A stretch of DNA of 6,191 nt from Flavobacteriaceae bacterium (GCA_029253805.1 JAQWYU010000275.1:1-6191), one strand, 5' to 3'. Positions 1 to 6,191 are shown, counted from the stretch's first letter. Numbers and translations: made by a program. Notes: generated by a model from the sequence alone, not told the origin.

Positions 1-510
1 AAACGTTTAGCATATGAAAATTCTATGCGTGTACCTATGCTCATACGTTATCCAACATTAATCAAAAAAAATACTACTGTAAAACAAAAATGTTTGAATA
101 TTGATTTAGCACCAACAATTCTAAATCTAGCTGGTTTAGAAATACCTCATTACATGCAGGGAGAGTCAATGGTTGATCTACTGTATGGGAATGAAGCTGG
201 TAATTGGCGAGATGCAATTTTATTTGAATACTTTAAAGATACCTACTGGCCATACGCCGGCCCAAATCAAATAGCTGTTAGAACAGACAGATATAAGTTA
301 GTTGATTGTTTTCTTAAAAATGACATTGACGAATTGTATGATCTCAAAGTAGATCCAGGAGAAATGATTAACTTGATTAATGATCCTGCATATGATATTA
401 TTGAGAAGGATATGAGATTGCAGGCAACTATCTTGAAAAAAAAATATAAGTACAATCCGAATAGAGATTGGTGGTTAAAGAAGGTTATGAAATCAAATAT
501 AAGTAACTAG
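1..510 (+). CDS. Sulfatase, S1 family, C-terminal fragment (5' end outside the window)
   Basis: This is the last 169 residues of a sulfatase. The frame is open from base 1 to the TAG at 508-510, so the true start lies upstream; the ATG at 25 falls inside a conserved motif and is not the start. The fragment opens with K-R-L-A-Y-E, matching the D-K-R-x-x-Y-E motif whose Lys contacts the substrate sulfate in S1 sulfatases, then R-V-P-M-L-I-R-Y-P (residues 10-18) and D-L-A-P-T-I (35-40). The C-terminal subdomain carries V-R-T-D-R-Y-K-L (93-100) and E-L-Y-D-L-K-x-D-P (111-119), typical of the family tail. Up to about residue 70 it can be aligned by eye with the sulfatase at 2012-3595, so the two look like diverged paralogs; after that it lacks the His/Tyr-rich loop of that protein. 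The formylglycine site, metal ligands and any signal peptide are not in the window, so activity and subfamily cannot be judged. Family assignment is secure; substrate is unknown. Confidence 0.93.
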   Translation, partial: KRLAYENSMRVPMLIRYPTLIKKNTTVKQKCLNIDLAPTILNLAGLEIPHYMQGESMVDLLYGNEAGNWRDAILFEYFKDTYWPYAGPNQIAVRTDRYKLVDCFLKNDIDELYDLKVDPGEMINLINDPAYDIIEKDMRLQATILKKKYKYNPNRDWWLKKVMKSNISN

Positions 511-547
511 TTGACTTTCAAAACGTAGTATTACCTAGTTGTTTTTT
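501..547 (+). terminator. Possible weak terminator or attenuator hairpin overlapping the first sulfatase's stop codon
   Basis: Bases 501-510 can pair with 535-544 in ten consecutive pairs, two of them G-U wobbles, around a 24-base loop. The right arm runs into a T tract at 542-547. The stem contains AACTAG (505-510) and CTAGTT (535-540), and the left arm includes the TAG stop codon. The stem is AT-rich and the loop large, so it could be chance in such AT-rich DNA. If real, it would terminate or attenuate transcription between the first and second sulfatases. Confidence 0.25.
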
Positions 548-566
548 CTAATAAATTATTTGTACT

Positions 567-1997
567 ATGATTATTTATAAAAAGTTTATCAGCCTTTCTA
601 TATTGGCTTTATTTTCTTCAGGATGTAAATCACAAAAGTTTACTTTGAACAATAAGTCTCCTAATTTTATAGTTATTTTGGCTGATGATCAGGGATGGAA
701 TGGTACTTCTGTTCAAATGAACGATAATGAAGTTCAATCTAAGAGTGATTATCATCAAACTCCTAATATTGAAGCATTGTCAAAAAAAGGTATGCGTTTT
801 TCTAGTGCTTACGCTAGTGCACCTGTATGTTCTCCTTCAAGGTATAGTATTCAGTTTGGGCAAACACCTGCCAGGCTCAAAATGATTAGAGTAGGTATGA
901 ATACTAACCATATTAATCATCAAACTCCACTAACAATTCCAAAGTTATTAAAAAAAATAAACTCTAGTTATGTTACTGCTCATTTTGGAAAATGGGGCAT
1001 TGATGTTGACCCTTCAATTTTCGGCTATGACCAAAGTGATGGTATCACTGGAAATAAGGACGGTGTGTTTAATCATAAGTCAAATAAAAAACAATGGAAA
1101 AACACTATTTCAGATGATCCTAAAAAGATATTTAGTACTACTCAAAGTGCTATTAATTTTATTGAAAGTCAAGCTAAATCCAAGACTCCATTTTTCTTAC
1201 AAGTTTCTCATTATGCGGTTCATTCTGATATAATGATGCGTAAAGAAACATTAAAAAAATATCTCAATGTAGAAAAAGGGAAATATCAAAATCATGCAGG
1301 TTTTGCTGCAATGACTGAAGATCTAGACTCTGGAGTTGGTTTACTATTAGATCGTATTAAAGAACTAGGATTGGAGAGTAACACCTATATTATTTATACT
1401 TCTGATAATGGAGCTGTCCCAATTATGCCACCAAAATCTAAATATACACATGGTTCAAATTATCCACTTAGCAGAGGTAAGTGGGATGCAATGGAAGGAG
1501 GTATTCGTGTACCATTTATAATATCTGGTCCCGAAATAATGGCTGGATCTGAGTCTAAAACACCTATTAGTTTTTCTGACTTATTGCCCACTATTGTAGA
1601 ATTGGCTGGGGGAACTAGTTTTGATCAAACTAATTTAGATGGTGGAAGTTTTAAAAATATTCTTAGTAATCGAGGTATAGGCACAATAAATCGCTTTTCT
1701 GAAGGTCTTATTTTTCATGTTCCTTACGAAAATGGAATTGCTTTAAAAAGAGCGCATTCTGCTATCATTATTGATAGTTTTAAATTAATTAAATTCTATG
1801 ATAATAATGAACTTTTCTTATTTAACATTGATGATGACATAAGTGAAGATAATAACTTAGCCTTATTACTCCCAGATAAGTTAAATAAGCTTGAAGATGC
1901 CTTAGATAGCTATTTACATATGGTTAAAGCACCTAGATGGAAACCTGGTGTTTCATGGAAAAATAAATCAATCGAATTATTCAATTCTTATCATTAA
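567..1997 (+). CDS. Exported S1-family sulfatase, probable lipoprotein (C-S-P-S-R active site)
   Basis: This 476-residue protein is a complete sulfate-ester hydrolase of the alkaline-phosphatase fold. The N-terminus has basic residues, a hydrophobic stretch (about 7-16) and S-S-G-C with Cys20, a good lipoprotein signal. No acidic run follows Cys20, so it may face the periplasm (inference). Matched catalytic positions are metal ligands Asp40-Asp41 (A-D-D-Q-G), formylglycine precursor Cys88 and Arg92 in C-S-P-S-R, Lys142, a His at 219 (A-V-H), metal ligands Asp280-Asn281 (S-D-N-G) and Lys305 (R-G-K-W). An oddity is Gly144 in G-K-W-G, where most S1 sulfatases have His (G-K-W-H). The ATG at 567 is chosen because it directly precedes the signal peptide; no Shine-Dalgarno sequence is present. 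It starts 56 bases after the upstream sulfatase and ends 14 bases before the next. It differs clearly from both other complete sulfatases. Substrate and SulfAtlas subfamily are not recognised. Confidence 0.94.
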   Translation: MIIYKKFISLSILALFSSGCKSQKFTLNNKSPNFIVILADDQGWNGTSVQMNDNEVQSKSDYHQTPNIEALSKKGMRFSSAYASAPVCSPSRYSIQFGQTPARLKMIRVGMNTNHINHQTPLTIPKLLKKINSSYVTAHFGKWGIDVDPSIFGYDQSDGITGNKDGVFNHKSNKKQWKNTISDDPKKIFSTTQSAINFIESQAKSKTPFFLQVSHYAVHSDIMMRKETLKKYLNVEKGKYQNHAGFAAMTEDLDSGVGLLLDRIKELGLESNTYIIYTSDNGAVPIMPPKSKYTHGSNYPLSRGKWDAMEGGIRVPFIISGPEIMAGSESKTPISFSDLLPTIVELAGGTSFDQTNLDGGSFKNILSNRGIGTINRFSEGLIFHVPYENGIALKRAHSAIIIDSFKLIKFYDNNELFLFNIDDDISEDNNLALLLPDKLNKLEDALDSYLHMVKAPRWKPGVSWKNKSIELFNSYH

Positions 1998-2011
1998 TAA
2001 AAATACAACTT

Positions 2012-3595
2012 GTGAAAAATCAATTTAACAAGTCTTTTTTTTGGATTACATTTTTTCTATTAACTTTTAGTTACTGCCAAGAAAAATCAAGAAGCAATAA
2101 ATCTCCAAATATTATATTTATATTTTCAGATGATCATGCTACAAACGCTATATCCGCTTATGGAGGACTTTTTAGAAATTTGGCACCAACTCCTAACATA
2201 GATCGAATTGCAAATGAAGGTGCCATACTTAAAAATGTTTTATGTACTAATGCTATATGTGGACCGAGCAGAGCTTCTATCTTAACTGGAAAATATAGCC
2301 ATGTTAACGGATACTATAAAAATTACAAAGGAGGCGTTTTTAATAATAGACAGTGGACATATCCTCAGGCTTTACAAAAATCTGGATACCAGACAGCCTT
2401 AGTCGGAAAATGGCACTTAGCATCAGAGCCTGTTGGGTTTGATTATTTTAAATATCACATCTCTAAAGGAGAGCAGGGTCTTTACTGGGATCCCGTTTAC
2501 AATGATAATGGAAATAAAACAGAAGAAAAGGGGTATGCTACCAATTTAACAACTGATTTTGCTATTGATTGGTTACAAGCAAGGAATGAAGGTGAACCCT
2601 TTTGCTTGCTATTACAGTTCAAAGCACCTCATCGAGAATGGGCGCCTGATAGCAAATATGAGAATTTATGGGATGATGTAGAAATGCCTTATCCATCAAC
2701 TTTTAATGATAACTATGTAGGTAGGGAACTTACAGCAGGGGATACCGAAATGACGATAGATTATTTTAGTAGACAGGACATGAAAATGCAACCTCCAGAC
2801 TCTTTATCGCCAAAAAAACAAAAAACATGGTTGCAATATGGTTTTAAACCTGGTCAAATTGTTAAACCCTTTAAAAAACTAAATTTACAAGACAACCGTA
2901 AGTTAAAATATCAAAGGTACATTAAGGATTATTTAGCTACTATTAAATCTGTTGATGATAATATTGGTAGGGTATTATTATATTTAAAAGAAAATGGATT
3001 AGAGGAAAATACCATTGTTATTTACAGTTCAGATCAAGGTTTTTTTCTTGGAGAACATGGTTTTTTTGATAAGCGATTTATGTACGAAGAATCTTTGAAG
3101 ATGCCATTCGTTATTCGTTATCCTGGTGTGATTAAGCCAGGAACAATAGTAAATGATATTATATCAAATATTGATTTTGCTCCAACCTTATTGGATATGG
3201 CTGGTGTTAGTGTTTCAGAAAATATTCAAGGTAAAAGCTTCTTTGAGAACTTAAAAAAGAATACCCATGAGGATTGGAGACAATCAATATATTATCATTA
3301 CTATGAGTATCCTTATTATCACCGCGTGCAACCACATTATGGAATTAGAAATCAACGCTACAAACTAATTCATTTTTATTATAATATTGATATTTGGGAA
3401 TTTTATGACCTCCAAAATGATCCATCTGAAATAAATAATCTAATCAATAACCCAACATATAATCAAATTATTAATCATTTAAAATCCGAATTATTTCAGT
3501 TAAAGAAAAGCTATGGAAATACTATGACTATAGAACAATTAAGATATATTTCAGATAATGACTTTGGAGGTTTAGAGTCAAATAAAAAACAATAA
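2012..3595 (+). CDS. Exported S1-family sulfatase, N-acetylglucosamine-6-O-sulfatase-like (S1_11-like)
   Basis: This 527-residue protein starts at GTG; the first in-frame ATG is far downstream (residue 247) and the GTG directly precedes a signal peptide (hydrophobic, about 9-19). Cys22 follows F-S-Y, and Tyr at -1 is unusual for a lipobox, so lipidation is uncertain. Active-site positions are Asp40-Asp41 (S-D-D-H), Cys83 and Arg87 in C-G-P-S-R, Lys133 and His135 (G-K-W-H), His207 (K-A-P-H), Asp341-Gln342 (S-D-Q-G) and Lys354 (F-D-K-R). A long segment between about 210 and 300, the R-Y-I-K-D-Y-L-A-T motif (302-310), the L-G-E-H-G-F-F-D-K-R-F-M-Y-E-E stretch and the Y-H-Y-Y-E-Y-P plus H-Y-G-I-R loops (428-446) resemble, from memory, Bacteroides GlcNAc-6-O-sulfatases of the BT4656 type. 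Such enzymes remove 6-O-sulfate from terminal GlcNAc; a marine homolog may act on another sugar. The 14-base gap to the upstream gene supports co-transcription. The S1 assignment is very secure, the subfamily likely, the substrate only inferred. Confidence 0.9.
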   Translation: MKNQFNKSFFWITFFLLTFSYCQEKSRSNKSPNIIFIFSDDHATNAISAYGGLFRNLAPTPNIDRIANEGAILKNVLCTNAICGPSRASILTGKYSHVNGYYKNYKGGVFNNRQWTYPQALQKSGYQTALVGKWHLASEPVGFDYFKYHISKGEQGLYWDPVYNDNGNKTEEKGYATNLTTDFAIDWLQARNEGEPFCLLLQFKAPHREWAPDSKYENLWDDVEMPYPSTFNDNYVGRELTAGDTEMTIDYFSRQDMKMQPPDSLSPKKQKTWLQYGFKPGQIVKPFKKLNLQDNRKLKYQRYIKDYLATIKSVDDNIGRVLLYLKENGLEENTIVIYSSDQGFFLGEHGFFDKRFMYEESLKMPFVIRYPGVIKPGTIVNDIISNIDFAPTLLDMAGVSVSENIQGKSFFENLKKNTHEDWRQSIYYHYYEYPYYHRVQPHYGIRNQRYKLIHFYYNIDIWEFYDLQNDPSEINNLINNPTYNQIINHLKSELFQLKKSYGNTMTIEQLRYISDNDFGGLESNKKQ

Positions 3596-3636
3596 AAGTT
3601 GATTATTCATTATATTTATCTTCTTATTAAATTCAC

Positions 3637-5145
3637 ATGAAGCTATTAAAGTTTATTTTTTTTACCTTATTATTTATATCTGTTACAGGTTCAAAGCCCA
3701 GTAAACAGTCTAATAAAATGAATGTATTATTTATTATAGCAGACGACCTAAACTGTGCCTTAGGAGCATATGGCGACCCAATAGCTATCACACCAAATAT
3801 TGATAAACTTGCTAAGGAAGGGCTTCTTTTTAGCAATACACATGTTCAATATCCTTTATGTGGACCCTCAAGAGTTTCTTTAATGACTGGGTTATATCCA
3901 GATCAAACAAAATCTAAAAAATTGAGATTATATGTTCGTCAAACGATTCCAAATGTTATAACTCTTGGACAAAAGTTTAGGATGGAAAATTACCATTCAG
4001 TTCGAGTTGGTAAAATTTATCATTATCACAACCCTAGAGATATTGGCACTGCTGGTCACGATGATTCATACACTTGGGACCGAACGGTAAACCCTTATGG
4101 TCGTGATAAGTTAGAGGAACATAAGTTAATTGGATTAAAACCAAAACTAGATGGTGGAACTTTAAGCTGGTTTCAAGCAGAAGGTACTGACGAAGAGCAA
4201 ACAGATGGAATTGGCGCTACAGAAACTATAGGTTTTTTGGATGAGTTTTCTCAAAGTGGTGAGAATTTCTTTTTAGCCTATGGATTATACAGACCTCACG
4301 TTCCTTTTGTTGCCCCAAAAAAATATTTTGATTTATATGACAATACCGACTTTACAGTTTCGCAAAGCAATGATGACTACCTAAACACAATTCCAGAGCC
4401 TGCTGCCATTTCTGTTCGTAGTAAAAAGGAACAAGTTAATTTAGATCCTGATTTAGCTAAAGATATTAAGCTAGCTTATTATGCAACTACAAGTTTTATG
4501 GATGCCCAAATTGGACGTGTTTTAGATAAACTTAAAGCTACTGGATTAGATAAAAATACAATAGTTGTGTTTACCTCTGATCATGGTTATCACCTTGGAG
4601 AACACGGCCACTGGCAAAAACAAACATTATTTGAAGCCGCGACTAGAGTTCCATTAATTATTTCTGGACCCTCTGTTAAAAATATTAATCAAGTCATAGA
4701 TTCTCCAGTAGAATTAGTTGATTTATACCCCACAATTATGGATGTGGTAGATTTCCAAACTCCTAGTTTTGTGAGTGGTAAAAGCTTGGTGCCATATTTT
4801 GAAAAATCTGATGTAGTTGTTAGAACTAGTGCTTTAACTGAGCTGCAAGTAGCTATAAAAAACAAAACAGCCCAGGGCTATGGGATACAAACTAATAGGT
4901 ATCGTTTAAATCAATGGTATTATAAAGAAAATCTCAGTTATGAACTATATGATCATCAATATGATAAATATGAGTTGGAAAACTTAGCTAACAATATAAA
5001 TTATTTTTCAATAAAAGATTCACTTGCGGCTGTTCTAAAATCTCGAATCTCAGAAGCTAGGGCTAAACCAGTTGGTTTAGGAAAACAAATTAACAATGCA
5101 ATGCCAAGTTTTGAGCCAAAACGATTTTATCCAAAACAAAAGTAA
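3637..5145 (+). CDS. Exported S1-family sulfatase, iduronate-2-sulfatase-like (S1_7-like)
   Basis: This 502-residue protein matches the iduronate-2-sulfatase type. Its catalytic positions are Asp36-Asp37, Cys75 and Arg79 in C-G-P-S-R, Lys126 and His129 (G-K-I-Y-H), His221 (Y-R-P-H-V-P-F), Asp315-His316 (S-D-H-G) and Lys328 (H-W-Q-K). Spacing agrees with human IDS (D45/D46, C84, K135, H138, H229, D334/H335, K347): the Asp-to-Cys, Cys-to-Lys, Lys-to-His and Asp-to-Lys intervals are identical at 38, 51, 3 and 13 residues. The G-K-x-x-H spacing and the Y-R-P-H-V-P-F motif separate this type from G-K-W-H sulfatases. It probably removes a 2-O-sulfate from a uronic acid or related sugar, but S1_7-type enzymes in marine glycan loci also act on other substrates. 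The signal peptide (hydrophobic, about 6-16) ends in V-T-G-S where a lipoprotein would have Cys, so it is probably cleaved by signal peptidase I and soluble. It starts 41 bases after the previous gene, with no visible Shine-Dalgarno sequence. Confidence 0.93.
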   Translation: MKLLKFIFFTLLFISVTGSKPSKQSNKMNVLFIIADDLNCALGAYGDPIAITPNIDKLAKEGLLFSNTHVQYPLCGPSRVSLMTGLYPDQTKSKKLRLYVRQTIPNVITLGQKFRMENYHSVRVGKIYHYHNPRDIGTAGHDDSYTWDRTVNPYGRDKLEEHKLIGLKPKLDGGTLSWFQAEGTDEEQTDGIGATETIGFLDEFSQSGENFFLAYGLYRPHVPFVAPKKYFDLYDNTDFTVSQSNDDYLNTIPEPAAISVRSKKEQVNLDPDLAKDIKLAYYATTSFMDAQIGRVLDKLKATGLDKNTIVVFTSDHGYHLGEHGHWQKQTLFEAATRVPLIISGPSVKNINQVIDSPVELVDLYPTIMDVVDFQTPSFVSGKSLVPYFEKSDVVVRTSALTELQVAIKNKTAQGYGIQTNRYRLNQWYYKENLSYELYDHQYDKYELENLANNINYFSIKDSLAAVLKSRISEARAKPVGLGKQINNAMPSFEPKRFYPKQK

Positions 5146-5160
5146 ATTCTAATATTCTCA

Positions 5161-5185
5161 ATTTAATTCTTCAGTAAGATTAAAT
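5161..5185 (+). terminator. Weak AT-rich hairpin downstream of the sulfatase cluster, possible terminator
   Basis: ATTTAAT (5161-5167) pairs with ATTAAAT (5179-5185) and CTT (5169-5171) with AAG (5176-5178), leaving a bulged T at 5168 and a CAGT loop. This gives ten pairs, only one of them G-C. No proper T tract follows, so it is not a classical intrinsic terminator. Its place 16 bases after the last sulfatase stop codon and before a promoter candidate is the main reason to list it. Confidence 0.25.
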
Positions 5186-5200
5186 ATGTATGATTAGTTA

Positions 5201-5232
5201 TTTGTTTAGTTTGATGTATTAAAATATATTTG
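5201..5232 (+). promoter_or_regulatory. Candidate Bacteroidetes-type promoter (TTTG, 20-base spacer, TATATTTG) for the oxidoreductase gene
   Basis: TTTG at 5201-5204 and TATATTTG at 5225-5232 are separated by 20 bases. They match the known Bacteroidetes primary-sigma consensus, TTTG or TTG at -33 and TAnnTTTG at -7, including the usual spacer length. The -7 box ends only four bases before the ATG at 5237, so transcription would begin at or very near the start codon and the mRNA would be almost leaderless. The DNA is AT-rich, so chance matches are possible. Confidence 0.5.
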
Positions 5233-5236
5233 GTGC

Positions 5237-6191
5237 ATGAAATTAATCACTTCTCCACTTACTTTGCCGAATGGGGCTATTTTAAAAAATAGAATTGCAA
5301 AATCTGCTATGAGTGAGAATTTTGGGACACGACATCATGCTCCCAGTAAGGGATTAATCAATGTTTATCGAGTTTGGGCTAAAGGCAACCCTGGTTTACT
5401 CATTACTGGTAATATTATGGTAGATTCATTAGCATTAGGTGAATCACGAAATGTGGTTGTTGAAGATTATAAAAATTTTGATTTGTTAAAAGAATGGGCT
5501 AATTCAGTTGAAGGAACTGGTGTTCACATCTGGCCTCAAATAAATCATCCGGGAAGACAAGCCTTTTCAGCTATTAATAGACAGACAGTTGCCCCTTCTG
5601 CTTTACCACTAAAAATGGGTAATGCTTCTAAAATGTTTAAACTTCCCTTAGCTTTAGAAGAAAAGGATATTTGGAATATTATCAAACGCTTTGGAAATAC
5701 TGCCAAAATTTTAAAAGAAGCAGGATTTACTGGCTGTCAGATTCACGGAGCTCATGGATACTTAGTTAGTCAGTTTTTATCTCCTAATAGCAATATTAGA
5801 ACAGACAAATGGGGTGGTTCAGTATCAAATAGAGCCCGTTTTGTTTTAGAAATTTATCGTGAAATTAGAAATCAAGTCGGACTTAATTATCCGATAGGTG
5901 TCAAAATTAATTCTGCAGATTTTCAGCGTGGAGGATTTACAGAAAAAGAATCTATTGAGGTAATTAACCTTCTTGGAAATGAAGGAATTGATTTGATAGA
6001 AATTTCTGGTGGGACTTATGAGAAGCCTGCAATGATTCAAGGAGATATTAAAGAAAGTACAATGGCACGAGAAGCTTACTTTCTGGAGTATATAAAAAAA
6101 GCTCGAAAACTGGTTAAATCTCCTTTAATGCTAACAGGTGGTTTTCGTTCTGTTTTTGGAATGGATAAAGCTTTAGAAAATGGCCATTTAG
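5237..6191 (+). CDS. NADH:flavin oxidoreductase, Old Yellow Enzyme family, N-terminal 318 residues (3' end outside the window)
   Basis: The frame is open from the ATG at 5237 to the right edge with no stop; the family usually runs about 340-420 residues, so a C-terminal part is missing. It is an FMN-binding TIM-barrel enzyme that reduces activated C=C bonds of enals, enones or enoates using NAD(P)H. Motifs in order are N-R-I-A-K-S-A-M-S-E (18-27), I-N-H-P-G-R-Q (102-108), the catalytic H-G-A-H-G-Y (His170, His173, proton donor Tyr175), F-L-S-P-N-S-N-x-R-x-D-K-W-G-G-S plus N-R-A-R-F (180-202), V-K-I-N-S-A-D-F (222-229), I-S-G-G-T-Y-E (256-262) and the FMN phosphate-loop motif T-G-G-F-R-S (300-305). 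H-x-x-H-x-Y spacing equals that of YqjM. The A-M-S-E, N-S-A-D-F and S-G-G-T-Y-E motifs recall the OYE_like_2 group (from memory). No signal peptide is seen, so it is presumably cytoplasmic. It lies 91 bases after the sulfatases, behind its own promoter candidate. The physiological substrate is unknown. Confidence 0.94.
   Translation, partial: MKLITSPLTLPNGAILKNRIAKSAMSENFGTRHHAPSKGLINVYRVWAKGNPGLLITGNIMVDSLALGESRNVVVEDYKNFDLLKEWANSVEGTGVHIWPQINHPGRQAFSAINRQTVAPSALPLKMGNASKMFKLPLALEEKDIWNIIKRFGNTAKILKEAGFTGCQIHGAHGYLVSQFLSPNSNIRTDKWGGSVSNRARFVLEIYREIRNQVGLNYPIGVKINSADFQRGGFTEKESIEVINLLGNEGIDLIEISGGTYEKPAMIQGDIKESTMAREAYFLEYIKKARKLVKSPLMLTGGFRSVFGMDKALENGHL

Noticed and set aside
267..455. Open frame of 62 codons on the minus strand
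   Set aside because: It lies entirely within the first sulfatase's conserved C-terminal subdomain on the opposite strand and has no recognisable motif; it is a shadow.
511..566. Possible promoter ahead of the second sulfatase (TTGACT at 511-516, TTTG at 559-562)
   Set aside because: No TAnnTTTG or TATAAT-like box lies at the right distance. The TTTG at 559-562 lacks the preceding TA and sits against the start codon.
970..1233. Open frame of 87 codons on the plus strand inside the second sulfatase
   Set aside because: It overlaps the second sulfatase in another frame, across its G-K-W and S-H-Y-A-V-H motifs. Its Leu/Ile/Lys-rich product follows from AT-rich codons; no domain is visible.
3596..3636. 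Possible promoter ahead of the IDS-like sulfatase (TTG at 3599-3601, TATATTTA at 3611-3618)
   Set aside because: The second box lacks the final G and the spacer is only nine bases, far short of the usual length; read as ordinary AT-rich spacer.
3633..3836. Open frame of 67 codons on the minus strand over the start of the IDS-like sulfatase
   Set aside because: It is antisense to the signal peptide and the Asp36-Asp37 metal motif of a clearly real gene, and shows no independent coding signal.
5846..6040. Open frame of 64 codons on the minus strand inside the oxidoreductase gene
   Set aside because: It is antisense to conserved oxidoreductase motifs (N-S-A-D-F, S-G-G-T-Y-E) and has no recognisable content.
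1..6191. CRISPR array, tRNA or rRNA genes, insertion sequence or other mobile element
   Set aside because: No regularly spaced direct repeats, cloverleaf-like structured segments, transposase or integrase frames, or terminal inverted repeats were seen; nearly all of the window is accounted for by sulfatase and oxidoreductase coding sequence.

Overview
The window is a one-strand (+) gene cluster from an AT-rich genome (roughly one third G+C, estimated by eye). It most likely comes from the phylum Bacteroidetes, probably a marine Flavobacteriia-type organism. Three things point there: several S1-family sulfatases in tandem with export signals, as in polysaccharide utilisation loci; no Shine-Dalgarno sequence ahead of any start codon; and a Bacteroidetes-style -33/-7 promoter match upstream of the last gene. 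No taxonomic marker gene is present, so this is an inference.

Layout: 1-510 is the C-terminal part of a first sulfatase whose start lies outside the window. 567-1997 is a complete sulfatase with a lipoprotein-like signal and a C-S-P-S-R active site. 2012-3595 is a complete sulfatase resembling N-acetylglucosamine-6-O-sulfatases (C-G-P-S-R site, GTG start). 3637-5145 is a complete sulfatase resembling iduronate-2-sulfatase, in which every catalytic position can be matched. 5237-6191 is the first 318 codons of an Old Yellow Enzyme-type NADH:flavin oxidoreductase that runs off the right edge. Gaps between genes are 56, 14, 41 and 91 bases. The first three are short enough for one transcription unit. 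The last holds a weak hairpin and a promoter candidate, so the oxidoreductase may be transcribed separately. No stretch over 300 bases lacks a gene.

How the genes may work together: the four sulfatases differ in active-site detail and probably attack different sulfate esters on one complex sulfated glycan, in or facing the periplasm. Each needs its active-site Cys converted to formylglycine by a maturase that is not in the window. No glycoside hydrolase, polysaccharide lyase, SusC/SusD pair or regulator is visible, so the glycan cannot be named. The oxidoreductase has no export signal and is presumably cytoplasmic; any link to sulfated-glycan breakdown is speculative.

No clearly new system was found. 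The most useful leads are the missing active-site His in the second sulfatase, the differing export signals of the three complete sulfatases, and the oxidoreductase's promoter, which almost touches its start codon.
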